Of a stretch of 64,000 nt of DNA, positions 42,101 to 54,627 are shown piece after piece. The stretch covers positions 6,196,491 through 6,260,490 of the forward strand of contig NC_134973.1 of the NCBI RefSeq assembly GCF_965638725.1, read 5' to 3'. The position numbers and the translations under genes are program-made. The notes under the pieces are model-generated. The model was not told where the DNA came from. It did not search any database and saw only the letters and a program-made list of their open reading frames with translations. This stretch comes from Aptenodytes patagonicus (Eukaryota; Chordata; Aves; Sphenisciformes; Spheniscidae). Every line of letters begins with the position of its first letter. Position 1 is the stretch's first letter.

Positions 42101-45100
42101 GGTGGCTTTGGCCCCAGTCAGGCTCCCCAGCAGCGGGGGGCAACAGGAACGTGCATCTCAAGTCTTCCCTTGGTCACGGTGAAAGCACAGGAGCCCTGCT
42201 TACACTGCCCTGCGCTGCCTTCCCCTCTCTTTGCAACAACTCACAGCCGCTCCCTTCCAAGCGGGAAATGAAATGTTCCTTTATTGGCTTTTACGTTGGC
42301 TACAAAATGTTCCTTTCCCTCCCCCCCGCCTTTCCTTACTTTCTTCCAGGAAACACACTAATTTATGGTATAATCTTGGCAAATCCCAATCCAGGGGAAC
42401 ACAAACTCACTTGTGCCTGGTAAATGGGCCTCTCTCCAGCCGGGCAATGTACCTGCATCTGAAGACAGGGGAATTATAACCTTGCCCAAGCAGTGGGCCT
42501 GCATGTGTCAGCAGGGGTGAATATGGCCTGGGCATGGTAGCAAAACAGCACATGGAGGAGCCTGCCTTAAACACACCCTGGTAAAAGGAGGGGATTCCCA
42601 CAGCCCACCTCAGACCTGGCTCAGGAAATGAGGGTTTTTCCAGTGCAGGAAGGGAGCTCTGAGCACGTGTGTAGGAGCTCACCAAGAACCAGTATTTGTT
42701 TGCTACAAGGCTGTTTTATGGCAACGTTGGAAAGATGCAGCTGAAGTGGATGGCTCCCCCCCACTCCCCCAACACCGTGGCCAGGAGCAAGGTCATGCCA
42801 GGCTCTCGCTGCACCCAGGGCTGGGTCAGGGTTGGGCTGAGCTTGCAAGTGGGTTTCCAGGGAGCGTGTCTGCTCTAGGGAAGCCGGGCCACCCTTTGGA
42901 GGGGCCGCAGAGGGCAGCCAGGGACTTGGCTGCTGACATTGATAGCTTAGTCGAGGGCCTGAACACTGCACAGGGACTTGGCATGGGAGGCTGGCAAAAG
43001 GGGTCTCCAGGCCTGGGTGACCAGGACACGGGGGCTGGAGGAGCCACTTCCACCTCTCCCGTGGCACCCTGCTTGGCATCAGCCTTCCAGGGAGGAAGGT
43101 GCTGTGCCTGCCTTTAGCATCTCTGTAAGGCACTGGGGTATGCATGGTGATCTTGTGGCATGCCTGCTGGCCTTGCATCTGCCACCAGCCATGTGCCCTC
43201 AGGTTGTACCACACCGTGTCCACGCTGAGCTTTGCCTTTCACCACGTCCTGAGCTTGCCCAAGCCTGTGGCCTTGTCTGGCTGGAGAGCAGAGGCAATCT
43301 CCTGCTCAGAGCCAGTGCAGGACTGGACCTCTCCGTGCCTCCATGCTGGTCTCCTGCCCGCAGAGGCTGGAAGGAAGATCCTGCCGTTGCTCCCACTTCC
43401 CGTGACATGTGTGTCTAGGGATGTTCTCGCTCACCAGGTCGCCTGGCCACTGGTGCTGGAGCCTGGTTACCCGACGACTGGGAGTTTATATTTAGCACTG
43501 CTAATGGAGCAATAGGCTGTCCCAGTCCCTGGCCCCAGCAGGAAAGGTTCATACAGGGATGTCCTAATGAGACCAGAGCAACTTCCTATTCGTTCCTAAA
43601 AGGAGCAGTCTAACAAAGCTGCCAAAAATAAACCTGTTTAATGAAGAGCCTTTGTAAATTATTCAGATATTATATCCCATTCCCGCACTGGTTCAAGGAA
43701 AGAGGCTGTACAGACACTTTCTTCTCTGAAACTCTGGACACAAGGTGGAAGTCATGCTGTCATTGCAATGGAAATGTAGGCTCTAAGATCCTGCTTTTAC
43801 CCTGAGAATACTGTCTCTTTTACCTGGAATTAAATTGGAAGAAATAAAAAAGGCACAGCAGCAGTTCAGGCCCTGAGACAAGGAAGGTTCCCCCCCCCCC
43901 CCCCCCTTCAGGACCACTCTTGAGTCCCAACACCTAAAGCTGACCATGTACACAAGTGTTTTGAAGGATCAAGTCTGAGAAATTTGGGCTTCCCTGGGCA
44001 CTGCATGCCTCTGCGGTGTGGACAGGACCTTGCTAGAGGTGGCATGGTTCAGCCAGCGGTTCCTCCTTCGCTTCTCAGTTGTGGTTTGAATGCTATGGAC
44101 TCTTTCTGGTAGAAACAGGACTGAGACCCACCAAACTCATTAAATTTCAGCTGCCATCCATACACCAGCTGCTAATAAATCCCAGTCCCTCCCCAGGATG
44201 TAAAGCCTGGCTTTGCAGAGTGCCATCCCCCACTGCCACCCCATATTCAGGCATGTGTGAGGCATTTTATAAGGTACAGTGGTTGGCAGCTTGCGGGCTA
44301 TTAGCCCATGCCACACTGCTGGTGCTCACAGGCTTCCTCCCTTCCACCCTCCCTGTTTTCCCAGCCCATCTTCGCAGGCAGCAAGGCAGCGGGGCTGGCT
44401 CCTGCTGTGCGCAGCCCTGCAGCTTAGCTCTTGCTGGGGCTGGGCAGAGGAGCTGCCTATTTCTGCTCACCAGCAGCTCTGCTGGGTACACGCCTGACCT
44501 TGATAGCTTGCACACAGCAGCAAAACCCTTGTGCAAAGTTTCCCTGCTGACTTTAATGTGGAACCACGTGGTTTCCAGTGCTTTGAAGCTGCAGGGGTTA
44601 ATTCTGTGTTTTGCTTCAGCCTCTCAGGACTACATTTATGTTTCTCTTCCTGTGGTTCCTTGCACCTTGCCATCAGCAGTTTGCTGTTGCAGACAGTCAG
44701 CAGGGACTGCATGTAGGAACGGGTAGCATCTCTTGGGGCACAAGGAGGGGTGCTTGGGACAAGGGAAGCATTTTCATGGAGCATGTCTCGGTCAGGATCC
44801 CTCGGGTGGGTTGCCTGTGGGCCATTCCCACACATCCTGTGACGTAGCCCTGCTCTCCCAGAGCAGAGGTTGCTTTCTCCCCTCTCCACACACTGCTGTG
44901 ATGGGCCGCACACAGACTCATTGCCTGCGACTCAGGTCAGGCCCCCGCAGGGACGTCAGGGGCTTGCAGGACCCCGGCAGCATCCCCAAGGGCCAGAGCA
45001 GAGGCTGGCAGGGGGCTGGCATCCCGGCAGCAGGCTCCCACATTGCTGAGCTGTCTGACAGCCCCTTGCCTGCCCCTGCCCCTTCCCTCTCCCAGGAGTC

Positions 45101-48100
45101 GCTGCAATGCAGCCGCTCAGACGCCTCTGCAGCACCGTGGCTGCCTGCGGGGAGGAGCACTGCCGGCTGCCTGGTTTGCTCTGAGCGCTCACTGCTCGCG
45201 TGGAGGCAGATCTCACAGCTAAGGGCCTGGGGACCAGGCTGTCCGTGCAGCACCTACAGTACAGCCCACCCTTTCACCACCCACCTGCCGCGGCTGGGCC
45301 AGGGCCCCAGCTCCCTGCCACATCCAGGCCAGCTCCTGTGGGATCCGAGGCCACGCTGTCCCTTATCACTCCTCTTATCACGGGGATTATTGGCTTTTTA
45401 TATTAAACTTTCTCCAGATAGCATAACGCAATCTACCAGACGCCTGGCAAGGGCTTGGCAGGCCCAGGAGTGATTTATAAGCAATCTGTCTCTGCAGTGT
45501 CTCTTTCACATACAGGCTGTTTCCTCCTCTCCCTCACCACCTCCCAACTCTCCCCATCTCCACTGCTATCAGCCACGCAAATCTCCCTGCTGCAGCAAAG
45601 GGCTGGAATGAGCCATGGGGCTGCCCCACAGAGGACGGGTCCCGCATGCCACCAGCCGGGACAGCAGCGACACCCCTGCCGCAGCCTTCGGGCCCTGCCA
45701 CGTCCAGGCGGGCGGACGGCTGCCCAGGTAGGAAATGTTCTTATGACACCGGTGGTGACGCCAGTGCCGTGGCCGTGCAGTAAGGTGGCTGCATCCCACG
45801 GGGGTGTAGCCGTGTCCCCTGGCATACGCCCTGCTGTTCATTATCATATTTCTCACATCTTCCTTTGAAATATCTGCTGCTGGCCTCTGTCAGGGACAGA
45901 TATTGAGCCATTGATCTGATCCTGCCCTCTGCAGTCACCCACAGCCTCCTCTGCTCTGCCAGGCGTGGGGGCAGGCCAGAGAGGCAAAACCCCTCCATTA
46001 CAACTGCTGACTTAAACACTGTCCTGGGAATTGACACGAGGGTGCGGCATTTGGACAGCAAACACAAGGCAGGCTCCCGATTTAGTTACTGACACCTTAC
46101 TGAAGCAATAATTTGAAGCTCTCTCTGAACCCCGAAGCTGAGCTGGTTCCTACAGTCGGTCCCACTTCTCAGCTGCAGCACTGTCTGCCTGGCTGAGAAG
46201 AGGAAACCAGCAGGTTCCTGCACTCAGCCTGGACCGAATGCAGGGTCCTGGTGCAATGGCTGCTCTGTCCACTGCATCCCTCGGCAGATTTCACTGCTCA
46301 TCGCTGAGATTCCCCTGCCAAAGCCAGGGCCCTGCGCCTGGCAGAGGGGTCAGAGCTGGAGCTCAGCAGCCAGGGCCGGCACTGGCTGGGGTGGCTTTGT
46401 GGGGTCATTCTTTGTCTTGAACTCCAAGGAGCAGCTGATAACCCCGGGAGCTGGCAGAAAGTATGTGCTACCCTCTCAGTGCCCTGGCAGTATCAGTGCT
46501 GCCACAGAGGCTGCCCAGCACATGGTGTTGGGACAGCCTGAGGTGACCTGCTGGTGTCTCCTCACCTGCTCCCAAAAGTGCTCATCTGCCATACATCCCC
46601 AGCCCAGCCTGCAGGCTGCCCAGTGCTCTCTTCCCCCTGTTTCAATGGCAGTGATCCAGGGCTGGGGTCCTGGGCAGCATGGGCTCACGGGGAGGTGAGC
46701 AAGTCCTACGGCAGCCAGCAGTGCGGCACACAAACAGAGCCTTGGCAGTGCACCCACCAGATGCCATTCTGCAGTGCTGTCCCTCACCCCCATCACTGCC
46801 CAGCCCCGACTGCTCTGTCCCCCAGGACACCTAGATGCTCATGACGGGACACAGCAGAGCCCCAGCAGCTCAGCTCCCGCCCAGGGCAGCAGACAAAGCG
46901 CTTGTTCTGCACTATATCCCCACATTACTATGCCCTTTTCCTGGGGAAACTGTCTTGCTGCTTGCCCTCAGAGGCAAAAATGAACCTCATCCCCCTCATT
47001 CCAAATTCCCCACCTATACCAAAAAGAAAAATGAGAAACTGCCCCATGGATGTGCACAGGTCCCAGCCAGGGATGGCCTGTGGGCAGAAAGGGCCTTTAT
47101 CCAAGGAAGAGCCTTGGTCTGGGCAGGCTTTTTACAGCTGGTAAAACATTTCCACTCTCTTTGATCCCGTTTTATCAGTGACTTGGAATAATTGGGTTCC
47201 ATTCCTCATGGTGGCTGTCCCCCGCTTCTGCTGTGGCCTGTGTTTTTGCTGCAGACTGATTAGGGGTAATTATCATCCTTTTTTCCAGTTGAAGTGCAAG
47301 GAACAGTTCACACTCCTTGCAGGAAGCAGGAAAGGGATTTTGCAGCTGAGGCATGATGAGGAAGCACATGGCAAGGATGCCTGAAATCGCCCGCTCCTGG
47401 GCCAGAGCTGGGACAGCATCAAGCTCCAGAGAAGGGCTTAGCTCTGGGTCGTGTCTCTGAGGCATTTGGTGGGAGATAAACAAGAAGTTTGAAGCTATAA
47501 TATAGTCAGGAGGTCCAGGGGAATCCACTGACCCTTTGATCATGAGGAGGCTCCTGGGCTGATTAGTTTCCAGAAGCAGCTTTTGAATCCCTCTGCATAG
47601 GAAAGAGAGACTGAACCTGATGGAGGCAGTGATCAGCAGGGGCTGGAATGGGCAAAGGAGGGGCTTCTAGACCAGGCCTGCTGTGTGTCATGGGCATGGC
47701 AAGGACTCTCACCTCTCTCCTTCTCTGTTTCCCTTGCTGGACAAAGGGAGTAATGAGATACCAATTTTAAGGTCAAAGGGATCATCCAGGCTTTCCTCCT
47801 GCCTAATGTGAGGCAGATAATCTCCCCCCTATATCACATTCCTCCTGCCCCTGTGCAGGATCAGTGCTCATCTACTGCATGGGAGCTCCATCAAATGAAT
47901 ATTTGCAATGATTTCTGAGATTTGCACAGGGAAGACAGTTTACTACACCCTTAAGTGTCTTCCTGTACTCAGCTAGTTCAGCAGCGCTGCATTCCAGGTA
48001 GGGAGAACATTTCTTCTGGACCTCAATTTATGACAAAACACTGAAGCATGAGGCTGGATTGATTGCATGAGGAGATTGTGTCTTAGTAACTCGTGTGAAT

Positions 48101-50780
48101 GCTGCAGCAGCTGTGCTAATTCATCATTCCTTTATTTATGAAATCTATGTGCAGGTTGAGTGCAATTAAATGATGTGCTTTGGGATCCTAGGGGATGAAA
48201 GGATCATGGTAAATGTAGGTTTGTTATCCTGATTTACTGTGCACTGAGCCCACCTACAACGGCCATGACAAACCAGATGAGAAACATAAGGTTTAAAAAA
48301 CTAATCCAGCAATTGCTGTCACAGGCTGCATTTGTCAGCGTGTTTGATCTGGGTGCCTTTCCCCCTCTTTTCAGAGAACTCAAGTCTCCTTGTGGCATCT
48401 TCCTGTGACAGGCAACTGAAGAGCTTGTAAAAATAATTTTGGGGGAGGCTGAAACATATGACACCTGCTCTGCAGTAATAACACCTGGCATGCTTAGGCT
48501 TTAGGAAGAGACCTTATGCACCTTGCAGGTACTTATGAAGTACCTCTTGTGGCCTCCTGGGCAGCATTTACAGACTGGGACCTGCAGCACAGAGAAGGAG
48601 ATGAAGGAGCTGATGCAGGGGGAGTCCTGGCTTATGCAAGGTTAGCACTACTGTCATGATTTTACTGCTATAAAGGTGCTTTCATTTATCAAAAGACACA
48701 TTGCTTTCCTTTTCCTTACCGTAAGGGCTGTGCTGGCATGTGATGGGAACTGCTGACCATGCACTGGCCAGGAGGGGGTTAAAGAGTGGTGGGGGGCCCA
48801 ATCCTGATCTGAAACACCTGGGTCAGGAGGGGAAGGAGGTATTAAAGGGGTGGAGCTGGCCAGAGGCAGGCTGGTGGCATCTCTGTGGGCCTGTGGCTTG
48901 CTAGTGCCCTCCTGTGGGAGGCGAGGCTGGCGGTGGGTGTTTTACGTTCCTTGTGGCATGCTGGGGCCGATGGGCCTGGATGCATGCCCAGGGCTGGAGG
49001 TGGTGCTGGGGAGACTGAAATGAGGCAGTTGCAGGGTGCCATGGGCAAAGGGGTGTACTCAGGATGAGGTGCTGTGAGACAAGCCTAGCTGTGACCTGCT
49101 GGCACATGTGGGTGTCTGGCATAGGCTGAACTGACATGGTTTGTCCTCAGCTCTTGGTAGGTACTACTGGACCACCCTCTGGCTACAAGCTGCAGTGACC
49201 CTATCCTCTTCACCGTTGGAAAACATGCCCTGCTTTCTGTTGGCCCCTGGCTTCTCCTGCTTCTCTGTAATGGCTCTGCCTCTGTCCTCCTCAGATCAGA
49301 AAGCCCTCTCTGTGCCTGGGTTGTGCTGTCAGGAGTGCTGGTTCTGCTGGCATGAACCCAGAATGTGCCACTGATGCATGAACAGGCCCTCAGCATCACA
49401 GGCATGATGCAAAGGCCCTGGTGTTTTCTAATGCAGCCTTGCTGTTATGGCCTGCCCCACGGCAAGCACTGGGCATGCAGCTCCCTCCCAGAGGAACCTG
49501 TGTCTCCAGTCAGGGTAGTAATGGCAGAAAGTTTGGGGAGGAAGGGGTGCACTTGCCTTTCCATGTGCTTTGAACATCATTGCAGATTAAGTATGGAGGG
49601 TGTTTGACACAGCAAGGTTGTACATCATGCTGCTTCAGCCTGCCCAAAGGGAAAAGCTGAATGCTGGAGTAACTCTTGTCCCATGATAGTGGGAAAGTGC
49701 CGTTGCTCCTTCAAGGACTTGGGCAGCTCCCAGGGTACTGGCAAGGGATGGGGGTGAAGGGCAGACAGGCCAAAGAGGAGTCAGGGTAGATGGCAAAAGC
49801 AGGCAGAGGAAAGTGGAAGCCCAAGGAGCAGTGGTGAACCTCTGTGAGAAGGGGAGAAATCAGGGTGGGAGTCCAGTGTTTACAGCTGGGGAGGGAATGA
49901 GCTTTGTTTTTTTTAAAAAAAAAAAAAATCCCACCCAGTAACTGAAATAGTGTGAGTGACCCCATCACTGCTAAACCTGCAGATTATGGTCAGTGGGTCT
50001 CTGGGCTGGATGGAAAGTGTGCTCTGGCCCTTAATTGTGAGCTCATTTTAAAAACACACATATGAGAAATAGCTCAAGTTTCCTCCCAGGTGCCTCGGTA
50101 GGAGTTGTTTCACCTTGCTTTGTTCCTTAAGCACCTGTACACACCAGGAATTCAACTGTCCCTGCACAGTCCTCACCGGGCAGTTTGGTGTCTAGTCTGC
50201 CTGGCCCTGTGGGGCTGACCTGGCTGCCTGCATTCACTGGCTGGTGGCATGCTCTGCTGCATGCACAAGGGGTGCTCCTAGGGCTCCTGCAATCCCTTCT
50301 CCTTGCTCTGTTCCAGACAATACTTCAGTGATCCCAGTGGTCCTGGCCACTCATTAGTGCTGATGAGAGCTCAAGGTTGTGTCTAATTGATGCCACCCCT
50401 TCCCAAGATGGTGGGAAATGCTGCTGCTGCTGCAGGTGTAGGCAGGAAACCTTGAAAGGGATGAAAAAGGAAGGGAGCAGGTGTGAGGCTACAGGAATGC
50501 TTGGGAGGGGCTTTAAGATGGTTTTTTTTAAATGGAAAATGGTGAGCAGCTGAAGCCCAGATCAAAGAGGAGAGTGTTGTGTCCTGTCCTGTTCCTCCCA
50601 CCACCCAGCTTTAACGAGAGCCTTGTGTTGCTAGCACAGGGCCCAGCAGGTAGCAAAGCTCTGCTGTGCAATTCAGAAGGTATTTTGCCTCTCAGACCTG
50701 CAGCATGGGGCTGGGGGCAACTCATCAAACTCTGGCTGGAAGGTGGGTCTGTGAGAGGGGTGAGCTGGGTATTGGCTCTG
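39100..50780. other. Intergenic region upstream of TLE5
   Basis: About 11.7 kb with no recognised gene on either strand. AT-rich islands at about 40,110-40,360, 43,600-43,700 and 45,360-45,430 stand out and may be regulatory. A C17 run lies at 43,890-43,906. Weak MIR-like phrases occur near 40,430 and 48,555-48,600. Confidence 0.5.
43890..43906 (+). repeat. Poly-C run (17 nt)
   Basis: Seventeen consecutive C residues in intergenic DNA. Confidence 0.85.
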
Positions 50781-50786
50781 GAGTGC

Positions 50787-51175
50787 TGCATGGAGGGCTA
50801 TGGGGAGAGCGCATGGCTAGCCAGGGCACCCTGGCACCGGTCCCCAGTCCCTGTCAGCACCTGCTGTTCTGTGGGTAATGCCTGACCCAAGGAAAACTGC
50901 CCTGGGGTGACTGGGATGCAGGGATGGGACTCGGTCGGTCCGATTTGATTTCCCCCCCCACCTCCAGCTGCTGCCACCCGTCTTCTGGAGGGCTCGGGAG
51001 CGAACGGCGGCCGGGAAGCTGACTCTGCGGGTGGAGGAGCGGAGCTGGGGGGTCCCGGGGCGACGGGTGCGCGGCCTCGGGCGCTCGCAAGCGCCGTGTG
51101 CAGGGGGAATCCGACGCCGGGTCTTCTACCGGAGCAGGCTCCCGCGGGGCGCGGCGCCCGCGCCGCTCCGCTGCT
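50787..51175 (+). repeat. Segmental duplicate copy A (CpG-rich)
   Basis: Closely similar in the same orientation to 54,628-55,010, 3.84 kb away. The first 270 bp align nearly without gaps; the rest is more diverged, with shared blocks such as CAGGTCTTCT/CGGGTCTTCT. I count about 14 CpG dinucleotides in the strong part here against about 4 in copy B. Confidence 0.8.
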
Positions 51176-51450
51176 GCCCTCTGCCGAGCGCGGCCCCAGC
51201 CGCACCGGGACCTGCCCGCCCGGAGCCGCGGCGCCCTTCCGCCGCGCTCGCAGCCTGTGGGAGGACCCGCGCGGCCCTTCGCCCCCTGGCGCGCCCGCGG
51301 GCACGGCCGTGCGGCCCGAGGGCTCCCGGCACCGCCGCGCTCCGCCCCGGCGCGATGGCTCCGGCCCCGGCCCCCGTGGGTGATCTGAGGCGCGGCAGTG
51401 AAAAGCAGTGGTCGTCGGGGTCTGTTCCGAGGGATGCCTGGGGAGAAGGG
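50930..51450. promoter_or_regulatory. Orphan CpG island between TLE5 and GNA11
   Basis: A discrete CpG-dense block surrounded by ordinary sequence, 12 kb upstream of TLE5 and 5 kb upstream of GNA11. No recognised exon is associated. It overlaps and extends beyond duplicate copy A. It may be a promoter for an unannotated non-coding RNA or a distal regulatory island. Confidence 0.6.
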
Positions 51451-52944
51451 GCTTCGCTTCAGGTCTGACACTTAAACCAGGCGCTTGCGTCAGCTGCTGT
51501 GTTTCTGCCGCAAGGCTGGAAGTGCCCGGCGGGTTGCTCCTGGCAAAGACTTTGTGACAGTAATGCATCAGCCGTCTTCGCTTTCTCTTTCTCATCTCTT
51601 GCAGGCCACCTCTCTGCTTTCTCCTCCTCTCCTTTTCTCCCTGGTGACGTTCCCCCTTTTGTTTTGATCTTGCTGTGTACCCCAAGCCATTCTCCTTTCT
51701 TTCAAACTACCAGGAGACAGCTACCAGTGCCTGCTCGTGATCCCCGCCCTCCCATCCTGCTTCTTGGGAAGGGGTAGCCATCACACACTGAACACCTCCT
51801 AACTTGGGAAATGTGATTCTAGCTCAGCTCCATGGGATTGTCAGTTCCTGGAGAGACACTGAGGAGTGAAACCCCATGCTGCATTTTTCCAACAGCTAGA
51901 AGGTATAAAATATTGACTGGCAGCGGGGCGCTTCCAGCTGACAGAAAATGTCACCCCAAAGTTGGGGGGGGAATCTATAACCCTGCATCACCTCTGCTGC
52001 TGAAAGCTCATCTGAGAGGTGAATTGTAGTAACTAGTTCTTTCCAACAGCTGAAAAGGAAATGGTTGTTCAACTTACAAAATAATCACAAAGCAGAAGAT
52101 GTAATCGGGGTCCTGATTCAGCAAAGTATGTGCTGAAAAGGGCTTCCCAAATATCCCCGTGTGTATGTGTGCAGCAGAACTGGGGATCCTGTGCTCAGAG
52201 CACCTGGTTCCTGCATTAAGATGGGAGCAGTTCTCATCATCTGGTTGCAAGCTGCTTTTTTTAAGCAATGAAAATTTTCCTCAATTAAGTTGTTGATCAA
52301 GCAGCTGCAGCAAAATGCAGCTGGGCTGTCCCTGCTCCCCTCTGCTCTCAAGCGTCTGGAACTCAAAAGCACCAAAGAAATGGGGCCAGAATGGAGAAAG
52401 GAAATGGGACTTGGAAATGTCTGCAATGCTATCTAGCAAGGTGTGCTTGCATGCTGATGGGCCCAGTGACTGAACACCCTTTACAAGGGCTGGGACCTTA
52501 CTCTCTATAAATGAATGGGGGTCATCTTTGTGCTTGATATTAACTGCTGCAAATGTGGGCCATGAAAGTAGTTGCTTTGAAGTGGCCTGACATGTTCAGG
52601 ATCAGCTTTCTGGGAAATGCTGCTTATTAAGTCCTTCATGCAGAACTTGGGAAGCCACAAAAAAGGATCCACACAAGGATCCTCCCCCCCCCCCCGACCC
52701 TTGCCAGCCTGCTGGAAAATAGAGGTGAGGCTAGACAGGTTGGCAGGAACTCCCTTGCTTAGGCAAGCAGCTGCTGATCAGAGCAAATACTATTGGAGAG
52801 CATGCAGCAGTAGGGGACTGGGGAGAATGCTTATAAGTCAGTGACATCCGCTAACAGCAGCAGTTGCGAGAGGCTTCAAGGGAAGGGTGAGGGGAGAGAA
52901 AGGTAGGGAAAGGAACACTTGAGACTACAGACACAGCAACCCAG

Positions 52945-53035
52945 GTGGGGCAGGGAAATGGAGACTGGGGCTTAGGGAATTGCACAGCACGCTAGTGACA
53001 AAGCTGAGGGAAATCCCAGGTCTCCTGTTTTCTAG
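52945..53035 (+). repeat. Possible ancient SINE-like tail
   Basis: Carries GTGACAAAGCTGAGGGAAAT followed by CCCAGGTCTCCTG. This resembles the GTGGCAGAGCTGGGA...CCCAGGTCTCCTG ending of MIR-like amniote repeats. Judged from memory. Confidence 0.4.
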
Positions 53036-53314
53036 GTGAGCCCTCCAAGTACTGAAACTTTTCCATTAGGGCAGAAAGGGAAGGAGTGGACAGACTATTG
53101 TTGCTTGGAGACTAGCAGTTCTGTCATTCTTAAATTGATAGTTTGATCAGGATTCATCAGAACTGATGTCTGTCAGGAGGAACCAAGTGGTCCAGAGGAT
53201 GGATGCAAATTTTGTTACTCCTTTTCTTTTGGCAAGCTGTGAAAGTTTCTTCAGGGTCTTCTGGCCTTCAGATTTTGATCCTGCTCACAGGAAGGTAACC
53301 AAAACAATAGCCTC

Positions 53315-53510
53315 TAACGTATAGCACCTTGTGGTTCAAAGCAGCCTAGCAATCCTAACTAGGTAACTCTTCAGCACACTCCTGAGACACAGTATCTATC
53401 TTGCACTTGCAGCCTGAGGACATGCAAAGAGGTTAAGTGACTTGCCTAAAGTCAGAGCAGTGTTGCAGAGGTTATAGGAACTTAAGTCTTCCTGCCTCCT
53501 CAAGCACTAT
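53315..53510 (+). repeat. Ancient MIR-like SINE fragment
   Basis: AGAGGTTAAGTGACTTGCCT AAAGTCA is close to the MIR core phrase AGAGGTTAAGTAACTTGCCC AAGGTCA. It is followed by diverged GTGTTGCAGAGG and TCTTCCTGCCTCC. The best-preserved old SINE relic in the window; boundaries approximate. Confidence 0.55.
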
Positions 53511-54627
53511 TCATAGATAGAGTTCCAAAGAGCAGAAGGTCACACTGAGCAGCCTACTGTGACTTCGATTCTGGATGTCCTGAGCACCTCTCTCTGTAGA
53601 ATAATTTTTGGCTGCCAAAGCAGAATGACGACACTTCCTTCACCAGAGATCAGTAATGAGGGAATAACAGTCCTCTCTCAGCTGTTGGGCATCTGGAAGA
53701 GAAAGTAAGAGAACGTAAGAATGGGAGGTGAGTATCGATGCTGTGAAAGGCCAAACTATGGAGAGACAGCTGGGGAAAAAAAAAAAAGTAGTTAGAATCT
53801 TCTTTTAATTGAGGCCAAGAGCTCACGGGAATAGCACAGGTATAAGAGGAGCGGGTGGAATTTAAGTGGAAAACAGAACCTGTTGTTTGTGAGTATCTCA
53901 TGTTTCTGTCTCAGCCAGACTGCCATGAGGTAGGGACTGGCAAGCCATGGCACAAGCCAGGCAGGTAACAAGGAAGACAGGTATGTAACAGCTCTATCAT
54001 GCTTTTTTGGACCTTCAGAAAGACTGGTTACATACAGTCCTCCAGGCAGAGTAGACTAGGAAAGGTGAGTGAGCCCAGCCCAGGAGGTGTGGGAACACAC
54101 TGCAAGCAGACAGAATGGGCAGTGTTGGAGCCGAGTGTCCATAAGGACTCCAAAACACCAGCAGGAGCACCTGCAAAAAGAACAAGAGACTGGATAAACT
54201 GAGGGGTTAGGGAAGTTGAAAGTGAGACAAAGAAACAACACCAGATGGAGCAAGAGAAACCAAGACAAGCAGGGGGAGAGGAAGGTGGGAAGAGACTTGT
54301 CCTTTGGAAAGTTAAGTGTGCATCTGTTTACCACGTGGAACATGCAGAGGTCTTGCTTTGCCTATTCCCCTCATTCTGGGAGGAGAGATTTGAAATGAGA
54401 GGCATGTACTAGGGCACTTACAGATCCATAGGGCTGGGATGGAGGGGGCCCTGCTGAATCAGGATACACGACCATCCCAGTATAGCTTGTAACAGCTGGA
54501 GCCCTGGCATCCATCTGAAAGGAAGGTGGGAGCTGCAGCATGTGGATTTTGGCAGCATCTGCTGCTGCATGATTTGGCTGTGGAAAAGAAAAAGAGAATC
54601 TTCTGAATTTCCAGAATTCTACCTTTC

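Larger units (their letters stand above)
51450..54627. other. Intergenic DNA between the two duplicate copies
   Basis: No gene seen. It contains a C12 run at 52,684-52,695 and two old SINE-like tails near 52,945-53,035 and 53,315-53,510. Confidence 0.5.

Noticed and set aside
50798-51685. A 295-codon minus-strand frame over the orphan CpG island, with a similar 235-codon frame over copy B
   Set aside because: Their resemblance comes from the DNA duplication, not from protein constraint. Differences follow CpG decay rather than synonymous sites, and no known domain is visible.
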